Below are positions 9,223-18,317 of a stretch of 64,000 nucleotides of DNA, one piece after another. The position numbers were made by a program, and so were the translations under genes. A model generated the notes under the pieces. That model ran no database searches, was not told the origin of the DNA, and saw only the letters and a list, made by a program, of their open reading frames with translations. Source of the stretch: CAWCBG01 sp963793845 (GTDB lineage: Bacteria > Acidobacteriota > Terriglobia > Terriglobales > Acidobacteriaceae); NCBI GenBank assembly GCA_963793845.1, contig CAWCBG010000014.1, forward strand, positions 248,001-312,000, written 5' to 3'. Numbering within the stretch: the first letter of the stretch is position 1; each line of letters opens with the position of its first letter.

Positions 9223-10926
9223 ATGAAGCGAAAGGTAGCCCCGTTGGTTTTAGTCCTGCTCGCCCTGTTCCTGGCCCTGCCCGGGGTTACGGCGCAAAAC
9301 ACAGGGAACGACGATCAAAGCCACCCGTGGTGGAAGAGTGCGGTGTTTTATGAGATCTATCCCCGCAGCTTCATGGACAGCAACAACGACGGCATCGGCG
9401 ACTTGAACGGCATCGCGGAGAAGCTCGACTACTTGCATGCGCTGGGAGTCGACGCGATCTGGATTGCGCCGTGCTTCCCTTCGCCGCAGGTGGATTTTGG
9501 TTACGACGTCTCCGACTACGAGAATATCGACAAGATGTATGGCACGCTGGCGGATTTCGATCGTCTGGAGAAACTCGGGGAGCAGCACGGCATCAAGATC
9601 ATTCTTGATTTCGTGGTGAACCACACCTCTGACCAGCATCCCTGGTTCATCGAGTCGCGGTCTTCGCGCGACAATCCCAAGCGCGACTGGTACATCTGGC
9701 GCGACGGCAAAGCTCCGAACCAGCCTCCGAATAACTGGGAGTCAACCTTTGGCGGGTCGGCCTGGCAGTGGGACACCAAGACGAATCAGTATTACTACCA
9801 CTTCTTCTATCCCCAGCAGCCTGACTTGAACTGGCGCAATCCGGCGGTTGCGAGCGCGATGTATGGCGTCACCACATGGTGGTACAAGCGCGGGGTCGCC
9901 GGCTTCCGCCTCGACGCAGTGGATACGCTCTTCGAAGATCCCAACCTCAAGAACAATCCCATCCTGCCGGGCAAGAACGCCTACGGCGATCCCAACATGG
10001 AGAACAAGTACAACGACAAGCTTCCCGAAGTGCACGAGGTGATGCAGGGTTTGCGCAAGGCTGCCGACCCGTACGGCGCAGTTCTGATCGGGGAAACGTG
10101 GACCAGGAATGTGGGTGAGCTGAAGGACTACTACGGTGTGCACCACGACGAGCTGCAGATGCCCATGGACCTCATGCTGACCAAGCTGAAGTTTTCCGCG
10201 CCCGTCTTCCGCGAGCACATCGGGGCGGTCTATTCCTCCGGCGAGTGGCCCACCTGGGTGATCAGCAATCACGACATCGTGCGTTCCTGGAACCGCTACG
10301 GCGATGGCAAGCACAACGACCAGATCGCCAAGGACATGGCAGCGATGTACCTCACCTTACGCGGCACGCCCATCATGTACTACGGCGAGGAGATCGGGAT
10401 GCAGAACAACGATCCCAAGCGCCGCGAAGACGTGAAAGATCCGATCGGGCGCAGCGGGTGGCCAAAAGAGAAAGGCCGCGACGGCGAGCGCACCCCCATG
10501 CAGTGGAACGATAACCCTAATGCCGGATTCACCACAGGCATCCCGTGGAATCCGATTCCGATGACGTACAAGACGTACAACGTTGCCGACGAGCTGAAGG
10601 ATCCCAACTCGATTTTGAACTGGTACAAAGGTCTGCTGGCTCTACGCCATACAGATCAGGCGTTGCTCGAAGGCAGTTACATCGCGCTGAACGAGAGCGA
10701 TCCGAATGTGCTGTCGTACCTGCGCAAGTCCAGCAGTGACACGGCGATTGTCGTGATCAATATGTCGGACGCTCCGCAGAAGGTGAGCTTCGACTTGTCG
10801 CAGCAGGGCCTGAGCGGATCGGCGAAGACCTTGATGACCACGCAAGCCTCGCTGCAATCCAACTCGTCGGTGCAGCAACTGTCGCTGGAGCCGTTCGCGG
10901 TGTACATTGCGGAGGTGAAGAAGTAA
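9223..10926 (+). CDS. Secreted GH13 alpha-glucosidase / alpha-amylase-family enzyme
   Basis: A signal peptide (KVAPLVLVLLALFLALPG) precedes a GH13 (beta/alpha)8 domain. Catalytic residues are visible: nucleophile Asp 231 in GFRLDAVD, acid/base Glu 291 in LIGETWT and Asp 351 in ISNHDIV. QPDLNW is the signature of the oligo-1,6-glucosidase subfamily rather than neopullulanases. The enzyme should hydrolyse or transfer alpha-glucosides in the periplasm. The ATG at 9223 is chosen over a GTG at 9187 because AGGAGG lies 8-14 bases upstream and the signal peptide then starts correctly. A trehalase lies two genes on, so alpha-glucan or trehalose scavenging is plausible. Length (567 residues) is normal. 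Confidence 0.9.
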   Translation: MKRKVAPLVLVLLALFLALPGVTAQNTGNDDQSHPWWKSAVFYEIYPRSFMDSNNDGIGDLNGIAEKLDYLHALGVDAIWIAPCFPSPQVDFGYDVSDYENIDKMYGTLADFDRLEKLGEQHGIKIILDFVVNHTSDQHPWFIESRSSRDNPKRDWYIWRDGKAPNQPPNNWESTFGGSAWQWDTKTNQYYYHFFYPQQPDLNWRNPAVASAMYGVTTWWYKRGVAGFRLDAVDTLFEDPNLKNNPILPGKNAYGDPNMENKYNDKLPEVHEVMQGLRKAADPYGAVLIGETWTRNVGELKDYYGVHHDELQMPMDLMLTKLKFSAPVFREHIGAVYSSGEWPTWVISNHDIVRSWNRYGDGKHNDQIAKDMAAMYLTLRGTPIMYYGEEIGMQNNDPKRREDVKDPIGRSGWPKEKGRDGERTPMQWNDNPNAGFTTGIPWNPIPMTYKTYNVADELKDPNSILNWYKGLLALRHTDQALLEGSYIALNESDPNVLSYLRKSSSDTAIVVINMSDAPQKVSFDLSQQGLSGSAKTLMTTQASLQSNSSVQQLSLEPFAVYIAEVKK

Positions 10927-10944
10927 TCGGCCCGGGAGACTGGT

Positions 10945-12624
10945 TTGCGGATTCCGCGTGAGAAACTGACGGCCTCGGTATTCGGCATCTTCTTACTGCT
11001 CGCATCCATGAGCGCCGCCCAGCATCCCAGCGGCAGTTCTTCGAGCGCAGGAGATACCCAGGGATACGTTGGTGACGAGGCGTGCGCGAAATGCCACGCC
11101 TCTATTTTTGCCTCCTACCAGAAGACCGCGATGGCGCAGGCCAGCGGCAAAGCAGCCGAAAATCTCATTGCCGGAGCGCTCTCCGACAAGACCTCCGGCG
11201 TGAACTATCGCGTCTACAGCGATGACGGAAAGGTGTGGCTCAGCTTCGACCGTCCCGGAGATCCGCAGGTTCATGGCACACGCGAGTTGCTCTATTACAT
11301 CGGCCAGGGCCGCCGGGGACGAACCTATCTATTTTCCGTGGACGGATTCGTATTCGAGTCGCCAGTGAACTGGTACACCGACCGCCACATGTGGGACATG
11401 GCTCCCGGCTATGGAGGGACGAAGCGGGCCCCAATGAATCTGCCGGCTCTGGCTTCCTGCCTGGACTGTCATGTCAGCGGCATTCGGCCGCCCATGCAGG
11501 GCACGGAGAATCGGTACGCCATGCCGGTATTTGCCTATTCCGGCGTGACCTGCGAGCGCTGCCACGGTCCGGGTGCGGCCCATGTTGAGGGCGGCGCGAT
11601 CGTCAATCCAGCCAAGCTCGCGCCGCAAAGGCGCGATGCTATCTGCATGCAGTGTCACCTGGAAGCGAATGCGGCGATTGAACGGCCCGGAAAGCACCTC
11701 TACGACTTTCGGCCGGGCGAGAATCTTTCTGACTATGTTCGCTACTACGTTCGAGCCGACGAGCACGTGACTCCGGGACTGCGTGCGGCGAGTCAGTTTG
11801 AAGCTTTGGCGCAGAGTATGTGCAAGAAGAAATCGGGCGACGCGATGTCGTGCACGAGTTGCCACGATCCTCATCAGACGCCATCGCCCGAGCAGCGAGT
11901 GAATTTCTATCGTACGAAATGCCTGGCGTGTCACGCTCCTCTGGCCGTCAAACATCACACCGACAAGCCCGATTGCACCGCCTGTCACATGCCGGCCCTC
12001 ACCAGTTCGGATGTAGCGCACACCGAGGTCACCGACCATCGGATCGAGCGGCGTCCGGCGATAGGCCCGCCACTGGAGAACCCGCCGGCTTCTGACGACG
12101 CGCTGGTTCTCATCCCATTCCCGAATGTCCCAGACGCGCAGAGCGACATCCGCGACTTGGCATTGGCGTGGGCCTCAGCCGCCGAAAGCGGCAATCCTTC
12201 GACTGTAAAGAAAGCTGAGCAGTTGCTGCGCAAGGCGGTAGCCGATTCTCCCAACGACGCGGCATTGCTGTCTTCGCTGGCCTATCTGGAGCAGGAACAG
12301 GGCGCCATCAGCGATGCTCGTGAGCTGTATCAGCGGGCGTTGGCGCAAGATCCGGATCTGCTCGATGCCGCCACCAACCTGGGAGTGATTGAGGCCAGGA
12401 GCGGCGATATGCGCGAAGCGGTCGCGCTTTGGGAGAGCGCCTTCCAGCGTGCGCCCGGGCGCAGCGGCATCGGCATGAACCTGGCCTATGCTTTCTGCGG
12501 TGCCAACCAAACCGATCAGGCACGCGACTTTACGATGCGTGTTTTGCAATTCAATCCCGACCTCGAGGAAGGCAAGAAGCTGCTGAAGGGATTGAACGCG
12601 ACTCCTCCAAAGTGCGTCCGATAG
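10945..12624 (+). CDS. Secreted multihaem (seven CxxCH) cytochrome c with C-terminal TPR repeats
   Basis: The 559-residue protein has a signal peptide (SVFGIFLLLASMSAA) and seven haem c motifs: CAKCH, CLDCH, CERCH, CMQCH, CTSCH, CLACH and CTACH. Roughly the last 170 residues are TPR helices (for example LLSSLAYLEQEQGAISDARELY). The haem part resembles the cytochrome c554-like multihaem group. It should act in the periplasm in electron transfer, with the TPRs docking partners. It starts at a TTG, 18 bases after the GH13 stop, with GGGAG upstream, so it may be co-transcribed with that gene. The redox partner is unknown. Its stop lies one base from the end of the convergent trehalase gene. Confidence 0.85.
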   Translation: MRIPREKLTASVFGIFLLLASMSAAQHPSGSSSSAGDTQGYVGDEACAKCHASIFASYQKTAMAQASGKAAENLIAGALSDKTSGVNYRVYSDDGKVWLSFDRPGDPQVHGTRELLYYIGQGRRGRTYLFSVDGFVFESPVNWYTDRHMWDMAPGYGGTKRAPMNLPALASCLDCHVSGIRPPMQGTENRYAMPVFAYSGVTCERCHGPGAAHVEGGAIVNPAKLAPQRRDAICMQCHLEANAAIERPGKHLYDFRPGENLSDYVRYYVRADEHVTPGLRAASQFEALAQSMCKKKSGDAMSCTSCHDPHQTPSPEQRVNFYRTKCLACHAPLAVKHHTDKPDCTACHMPALTSSDVAHTEVTDHRIERRPAIGPPLENPPASDDALVLIPFPNVPDAQSDIRDLALAWASAAESGNPSTVKKAEQLLRKAVADSPNDAALLSSLAYLEQEQGAISDARELYQRALAQDPDLLDAATNLGVIEARSGDMREAVALWESAFQRAPGRSGIGMNLAYAFCGANQTDQARDFTMRVLQFNPDLEEGKKLLKGLNATPPKCVR

Positions 12625-12625
12625 G

Positions 12626-14299
12626 CTACTTGGCGTTCGCCGCCTTGGCCTTCTCGGGTACCATCCCCAGTTCGTAGGCGAACTCCAGCACCACGCCATT
12701 GGTCCACCCGAAACCGACGACATTCTGCTTGTAGCCGGCAGTGATGTTGGTCTCCTTGGAGCTGGCCACGACGTCATACTTCTCGCGAATGGTGTTGTCC
12801 TGACGGAAGTTGGTCGCGACCGTGTCGATCCACTTATGCGCAATGCGATCAGCGTCTGCTTTGTAACCGTAGCGGCGCATGCCCTCGACATCGATAAGGT
12901 GAACCGGCGCCCAACCGTAAGGCAGATCCCACTGCACGCCCGTGTCATAAGGACTCATGGCGATCCCGCCCTGGTGCTCGAACGTCTTCAGGTGAGCCAT
13001 AACGGACTTCGCCTGCTCTGGTGAGGCCGCTCCGGCCCACAGCGGATAGAACATGGTCGCGTACTGATAGCTCGAGCGCTTGCCGGTGGTGAAGTCGTAA
13101 TCAAAATAGGTGCCGCTCTGCGCATCCCAAAGATATTTGTCAATGAGTTGCTTGCGGTGCTCCGCGTGCTCCGTCCATTTCTGCTCATCGTCGGATTTGC
13201 CCAGCAGCTTGGCAATCGACGCCATATCCATCTCCGTCTTGTAGAGCAAGCTGTTCAGGCACACCGGCGCGTAATGATGGGTGCTGCCGCTGAAGTCGCC
13301 GAAGCGGAACGAAATGTCGAAGCCCGACTCGCGCATGGCACGGTCGCCTTTGTAATAGTCGGCGGTGAACTGATACACGGGCGACTTTTCGCACGCACTC
13401 TTTTCCTCGTCTGGGTACTTCTGGCAGGCTTCGAAGGTGAAGGTCGGACCGATCAGCTTGGCGGAAGACTTCCCGGACTCACCCAGGTAATCCTTCCTTT
13501 CGGTCGAGGCCTGCAGATAGCGGAAGACATCGCGGTAATAAGGATCGTGCATGTCGGCGATCTCGGGCACCGGGCCTTCGCCATAGTCAAAGTAGCGCGA
13601 CAGGCCTGTGTCGCCGGCAAGTTTTTCCCCGCTGGTCCACATCTCGTAGTCGCGCTGAACGTAGGGATAGGATTGCTCGAGCCAGAGGCGCTTGGTCGTA
13701 GGATCAGGCAGCGCGTCGTAGAGCGCCATCACCATCGAGCTGAGAAATGGCGGCTGCGATCGAGTCAGGAAGTAGGTGCGGTTTGCATTCAGGATGCCGC
13801 CATAGTGCCGGATCTCGAAAAAGAAGTTCTCCACCATGCCGCGAGCCAGCTCGAGCCGTCCCGCCCGCAGCAGTCCGCGCATGATGAAGTAACTGTCCCA
13901 GCCGTACATCTCGTTGAAGAAGCCGCCGGGCACGACATACGAGTTCGGCAGATACAGCACCCCTTGCTGCTTGATCGTGCTCATGTCGAGGCTGCCCAGC
14001 GAGGTGATGGGCGCGGGAAGAGGCTGCACTGAGATCTTGCACTTGGTCTCCAGCTTTTTCACCGAACCAGGTTCGGGAAAATGGTCCGGCAGGTAGAGCA
14101 CGGAATGTTCGGGCACGCGCGCGTCCAGCACAGTTTTGCAGTCCAGCGGAGAGCGGGTGAGCACGTCCCAGGTGCGGTCGATATAGGCCAGCACATCGGA
14201 GATGTCGCCCGACTGGGCGGGCTGCGGCTGTGCCCAGGCAGAGCAAGCCAATGCGAAATAAAGGGCGAGAAAAAGAGCTGTGAGTCTTTTATGTGGCAC
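12626..14299 (-). CDS. treA: Periplasmic trehalase (GH37)
   Basis: The enzyme hydrolyses trehalose to two glucose units. Both GH37 signatures are present: VPGGFFNEMYGWDSYF in the N-terminal half and VQWDLPYGWAPVHL near the C-terminus. A signal peptide (RLTALFLALYFALACSAWA) points to the periplasm. The GTG at 14299 is preferred to an upstream in-frame start at 14377 because GGGGGC lies just upstream and the signal peptide is then N-terminal, giving 557 residues, normal for the family. The gene is tail-to-tail with the multihaem cytochrome, one base apart. Confidence 0.93.
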   Translation of the reverse strand: MPHKRLTALFLALYFALACSAWAQPQPAQSGDISDVLAYIDRTWDVLTRSPLDCKTVLDARVPEHSVLYLPDHFPEPGSVKKLETKCKISVQPLPAPITSLGSLDMSTIKQQGVLYLPNSYVVPGGFFNEMYGWDSYFIMRGLLRAGRLELARGMVENFFFEIRHYGGILNANRTYFLTRSQPPFLSSMVMALYDALPDPTTKRLWLEQSYPYVQRDYEMWTSGEKLAGDTGLSRYFDYGEGPVPEIADMHDPYYRDVFRYLQASTERKDYLGESGKSSAKLIGPTFTFEACQKYPDEEKSACEKSPVYQFTADYYKGDRAMRESGFDISFRFGDFSGSTHHYAPVCLNSLLYKTEMDMASIAKLLGKSDDEQKWTEHAEHRKQLIDKYLWDAQSGTYFDYDFTTGKRSSYQYATMFYPLWAGAASPEQAKSVMAHLKTFEHQGGIAMSPYDTGVQWDLPYGWAPVHLIDVEGMRRYGYKADADRIAHKWIDTVATNFRQDNTIREKYDVVASSKETNITAGYKQNVVGFGWTNGVVLEFAYELGMVPEKAKAANAK

Positions 14300-14445
14300 G
14301 TGGCCCCCAATGCGACGGAGAGTTATTACAGCGCACGCGATTATATGCCAAGCGATTGGCACAGCCTGACGCCACACTGCCCAGAACCATGTACATCGCG
14401 CGCAATCGTGACTAAAATTGGTGGCACGCGATCAGCGAGGCTCGT

Positions 14446-15054
14446 ATGTTCCGCAGTCAGCAACGCGCTTTCACCCCCTGGCCACCGGCGATGCTGGCGC
14501 TGTTGACGATGGCGATTTTGCTCGTGGGAGCTGTTGTGACTGCCAGCGCCGCCGCATCACTTACGGGCGAGGACCTGGCAGGCAAGGCAGTCAATCCTCT
14601 TCGCGCGAATCCCGGAGAAGTTGTGGTGCTGGTTTTCGTGCGCACCGACTGTCCCGTGTCCAATCGCTACGCTCCCACTATTCAGCGCCTCGACCACCAA
14701 TACGCAGGCAAGGTGACCTTCTGGCTGATCTATCCCGACAAGGACGAGACGCCGGCCGAAATTCAAAAGTACATGCACGATTTCGGGTACAAGGTTTCGG
14801 CCCTGCGCGATCCGCAGCATGAACTGGTGAAGCTGGGGCAGGTTCAGATCACTCCCGAAGTCGCGGTCTTCGACTCCGCCAGTCAGCTGGTGTATCACGG
14901 GCGTATCGATAACTGGTATGAAGATTTCGGACACGCGCGCAGCGCTCCCACCACCCATGAACTTGAGGATGCCATTCAGGCCGCGCTCAGCGGCAAGAAG
15001 CCCGCTGTGGCGAGCACCAATGCGGTAGGCTGTTACATCTCGGATCTGGAATGA
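14446..15054 (+). CDS. Thioredoxin-fold (redoxin) protein, membrane-anchored or exported
   Basis: An N-terminal hydrophobic segment (AMLALLTMAILLVGAVV) is followed by a redoxin/AhpC-like fold: VVVLVFVRTDCPVSNRYAP has a single Cys at the active-site position, and later ITPEVAVFD carries the cis-Pro region. There is no CxxC, so it is more like a one-Cys peroxiredoxin or a Cys-based thiol protein than a thioredoxin. A second Cys sits near the C-terminus (GCYISD). The stop overlaps the ATG of the next gene (ATGA), so the two are translationally coupled. It probably helps mature or protect the haem/copper protein encoded next. 202 residues. Confidence 0.75.
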   Translation: MFRSQQRAFTPWPPAMLALLTMAILLVGAVVTASAAASLTGEDLAGKAVNPLRANPGEVVVLVFVRTDCPVSNRYAPTIQRLDHQYAGKVTFWLIYPDKDETPAEIQKYMHDFGYKVSALRDPQHELVKLGQVQITPEVAVFDSASQLVYHGRIDNWYEDFGHARSAPTTHELEDAIQAALSGKKPAVASTNAVGCYISDLE

Positions 15055-16911
15055 AGGCCCTGCTGCAGATCACTGCTGGATTCTTGCTCGCTCTTGCTGT
15101 TGCGGTCTTCGCCGATGGTGGCGGAGCGCCCGCGGCGCAGAATTCAGCGAGCGGGGAACATGTGCACTCCACCAGTTCCCGGCGTACAGGCGGTGTCACG
15201 TTCAATCGCGATATCGCGCCCATCGTCTATGGATATTGCGCCTCCTGCCATCGTCCGGGCGAGGCCGGCCCGTTTCCTCTGCTCACCTACGAGGACGTCC
15301 GCAAGCACGGGCGCCAGATCGTTGCGGTCACCCAGACGCGCTTCATGCCTCCGTGGCTGCCCGCTCCGCAAGCCCTGAAGTTCGCCGATGAACGCCGCCT
15401 CAGCGATGCCCAGATTGCGCTCATTCGCAAATGGGTAGAGCAGGGAATGATCGAGGGCAATCCGGCCGACGCGCCGCCGCAGCCAAAGTTCGCCGAGGGA
15501 TGGCAACTCGGACAGCCCGATCTCATCGTAAAGGCCTCGAAGCCGTATGCTCTGGCAGCCACCGGCTTCGACACGTACTGGAATTTCATTTTGCCGATTC
15601 CCATCGATCACACGCGATGGGTCAAAGCGGTGGAGATACGACCCGGCGACAAGCGCCTGGTGCATCACGCCAACATCCTGGTCGACCGCCAGGAAGTTTC
15701 GCGTAAGCAGGAAAAAGAGCCCGGCGCAGGTTTTGGCGGCATGGACATCATGATCGAGTCGGAGATCTTCGATCCCGACAGCCATTTCCTCTTCTGGAAG
15801 CCCGGCACCGTGCCTTACGTCGAGCCCGATGGAATGGCGCTGCGGCTCGACAAGGGAACCGACCTTGTCCTGAACACACACATGCAACCCTCCGGCAAGC
15901 CGGAGCTGTTGCAACCCAGCGTGGGGATCTATTTCACCGACAAGCCGGCCACGCAGTTTCCCATGCTGTTGCAACTGGAGTGTGACTCGCAGCTCGACAT
16001 CCCTCCGGGCGACGACAACTTCGTCGTCACTGATCACTTCACCCTTCCGGTGGATGTCGATCTGCTTAGGGATTTATCCCCATGCTCATTACCTGGGAAA
16101 GGACATTCTCGCCACCGCGAAACTGCCAGATGGGAAGGAAGAGACGCTGATCCACATTCCGCACTGGGACTTGAACTGGCAGGCGGTGTATCGCTATGCC
16201 GAGCCAGTGCCGCTGCCCAAAGGCACCGTGCTGACCATGCGCTATGTGTACGACAATTCGGACGACAACTTCGCCAACCCGAATCACCCGCCGCAGCGGA
16301 TAAGGGGAGGGAACCGCACGACCGATGAGATGGCTCATCTGTGGCTGCAGGTGTTGCCCAAAGCCTCGCCTGAGTTGAAACGCGATCCACGAATGGTTTT
16401 GCAGGAGGCGCTGGCGCGTCATCATGTAGAGACCGATCCGGATGACTTCGAGGGGCACTACAACCTGGGCGCGATGCTGCAAGCCCGAGGCGACCTGCCG
16501 GGTGCGGAGGAGCAGTTCGAGAGTGCCTTGCAGATTCGTCCGGGCGATGCCGTGGTCAACAATGCGCTGGGCGGCGTGCTGCTGGCACAGGGAAAACTCG
16601 ATGCGGCAGTGCAGCACCTGACGGCATCACTCCAGACTCGTCCAGACTACTTCGACGCGCACTACAACCTGGGGCACGCGTATGCGGCGCAAGGTAATTT
16701 CTCTGGTGCCGAAGCGCAGTTTCGCGACGCGGTTCGACTGAATCCGCAGGATGCGGCTGCCGAATCGAACCTGGGAAGCGCGCTGGCGCAGTTGGGCGAG
16801 CTGAGCCAGGCCAAGTCTCACTTCGAGCGGGCGCTCGTCCTCAAGCCCGACCTGGCGTTGGCTCGCGAGAACCTGCAGGCGGTGGAAGAGATGATGGCGC
16901 AGCCCAAGTAG
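15051..16911 (+). CDS. Exported cytochrome c / copper type II monooxygenase-like / TPR fusion (frameshifted)
   Basis: Reading across one frameshift gives 619 residues: signal peptide (LLQITAGFLLALAVAVF), a haem c motif CASCHRPGEAGPF, then a domain with copper-site-like motifs of peptidylglycine or dopamine monooxygenases (HHANI, NTHMQP and, just after the shift, YPHAHYLGK). A run of TPRs follows (HYNLGAMLQARGDLPGAEEQF onwards). The frame changes at 16068, where one extra A breaks VDVDLL/GIYPHAHY; removing it restores the domain exactly. The protein should be periplasmic. The fusion suggests electrons reach the copper centre through the covalent haem. Substrate unknown. Coupled to the redoxin gene by a 4-base overlap. 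Confidence 0.72.
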
Positions 16912-16925
16912 TGGGCGTCGTCAGG

Positions 16926-16991
16926 CCTTACGATTTGCCATCTTCTTACGCCTTACGATTTGTCATCTTCTTACGCCTTACGATTTGTCAT
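16926..16991 (+). repeat. 25-base direct tandem repeat, about 2.6 copies
   Basis: The unit CCTTACGATTTG(C/T)CATCTTC and four more bases is repeated at 16926-16950 and 16951-16975, with a third partial copy from 16976. Units are directly adjacent, without spacers. The repeat starts 15 bases after the stop codon of the fusion gene, in the intergenic space. Confidence 0.8.
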
Positions 16992-17006
16992 CAGCTCTTA
17001 AAGGAT

Positions 17007-17042
17007 TGTCATCACGAGCGCAGCGAGGGATCTGCTTTTGCC
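17007..17042 (+). repeat. Dispersed short palindromic repeat (family A), copy 1
   Basis: The stretch begins TGTCATCACGAGCGCAGCG and ends GAGGGATCTGCTTTTGCC. Its two ends match further copies at 30927-30969 and, inverted, 55402-55446, while the middle varies. All copies are intergenic. Confidence 0.6.
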
Positions 17043-17147
17043 TTCTCCTCACGAGAAGCAGATTCCTCGCACCCGAAAACCGGGCGCTCGTAATGGCAAT
17101 ACGCAAAATAGATTGGCTTCACTTGATTTAGGAAGCGCCGCACGCTC

Positions 17148-18219
17148 CTAGTTCGCGTTCTGTTTTTCAGTGAGCCGCTCGGCCAACTTCAGCTCTTGGT
17201 CGGCTTCGTCGTTCTTGCCCACGTCGCGGTAAGCCTGCCCCAACAGATGATGGGTGATGGGATTGTTAGGATCCATCGCTGCCGCCCGTTGCAAGGCGCG
17301 CAGCGCCAATTGAGGCTCGCCCTTTTTTCTCCAGAACCTTGCCCATCAGGATGTACGGGCCGGTCGAGGTCGGGTCCAGCCAGATCGAGCGCTGCAACAG
17401 GCGCTCTGCGTCATCATATTTCTGCACGCGGGAATAGGCGTCCGCCAGTTTGTAGTAGGCCGCAGCATAGCCGGGGTTGATCGCCAACTCCTGCTGAAGA
17501 TCGGCAATCGCCTCGGGAATTTTCGACTTATAAAGATGCAGCTCGCCCAGCAGGAAATGCGTCAAGGGCAGCTTGGGGTCGAGCGCGACCGCTTTCTGCG
17601 CATATTCTTCGGCCACTGGATCGAACTCCTGGCGAAACAGCATGCGCGCGGTGAACAGATAGCTGGCCGCTGAATCCGGCTTCACATCGAACATCTTGGC
17701 GAACGCCACCCGCGCCTGCGGATAATTCTTCGCCTGGATATAACAGATCCCCAGGATGTACGACGCATCCACGTTGGCGCGCGGGTACCACGTCTGAACC
17801 CTCTCCAGGTAGGGGATGGCCTCGCTCGGACGTCCCGACAGGTAATACGATATGCCCAGCAACTGCACCGCTTCGTCGTCCTTGGGATTTTCCGCCAGTG
17901 CCTGCTTCAGGTATTCGGCCGCCTTCAGGTAATCGCCCTTCTTGTAATATGCCGAACCAAGCTCCTGCGAGAGTCCCGCCGGACGGGGGTTTCGCGATTC
18001 CAACGCTTGCAGCTCCGCAATGGCCTCATCATATTTGCCCACCTCGCCCAAATGGCGTGCGTCGGCGAAGACCTTGTCGGGAGCAGCGGGTTGCACTGGT
18101 CCGCCTGCGGCGGAAGCCGTTGCCGGGGCATTTGATGAGCTTTGGGCTCTCACAACCAGAGGACAGAAGTTCATCGAGAGAATGAGCGAGAGAACGGAAA
18201 ACGCTTTGCATCGGAACAT
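17148..18219 (-). CDS. Secreted TPR-repeat protein (frameshifted near its 3' end)
   Basis: A signal peptide (AFSVLSLILSMNFCPLVVRA) is followed by at least seven TPR units with the usual A/G/Y/A pattern, for example AYYKKGDYLKAAEYLKQAL and ILGICYIQAKNYPQARVAF. Near 17320-17328 a run of six A followed by three G (minus strand) carries one base too many. Correcting it continues as KKGEPQLALRALQRAAAMDP, another TPR, and ends at the stop at 17148. The corrected length is 356 residues. The ATG at 18219 is used because it opens the signal peptide; in-frame sequence upstream overlaps the neighbouring gene and looks non-coding. Presumably a periplasmic scaffold; partner unknown. Confidence 0.75.
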
Positions 18220-18317
18220 GAAGGATCTCGTGGGACTACTGGCAAAATTAAAGCACAAATGGAAGGGAATGCGTCGTCGCGATGCTTTCTGGTCCGCCGC
18301 CAAACGGAGAGTAGCGC

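Noticed and set aside
16926..16991. CRISPR array
   Set aside because: The units are directly adjacent with no spacers, there are fewer than three full copies and no cas gene is near.
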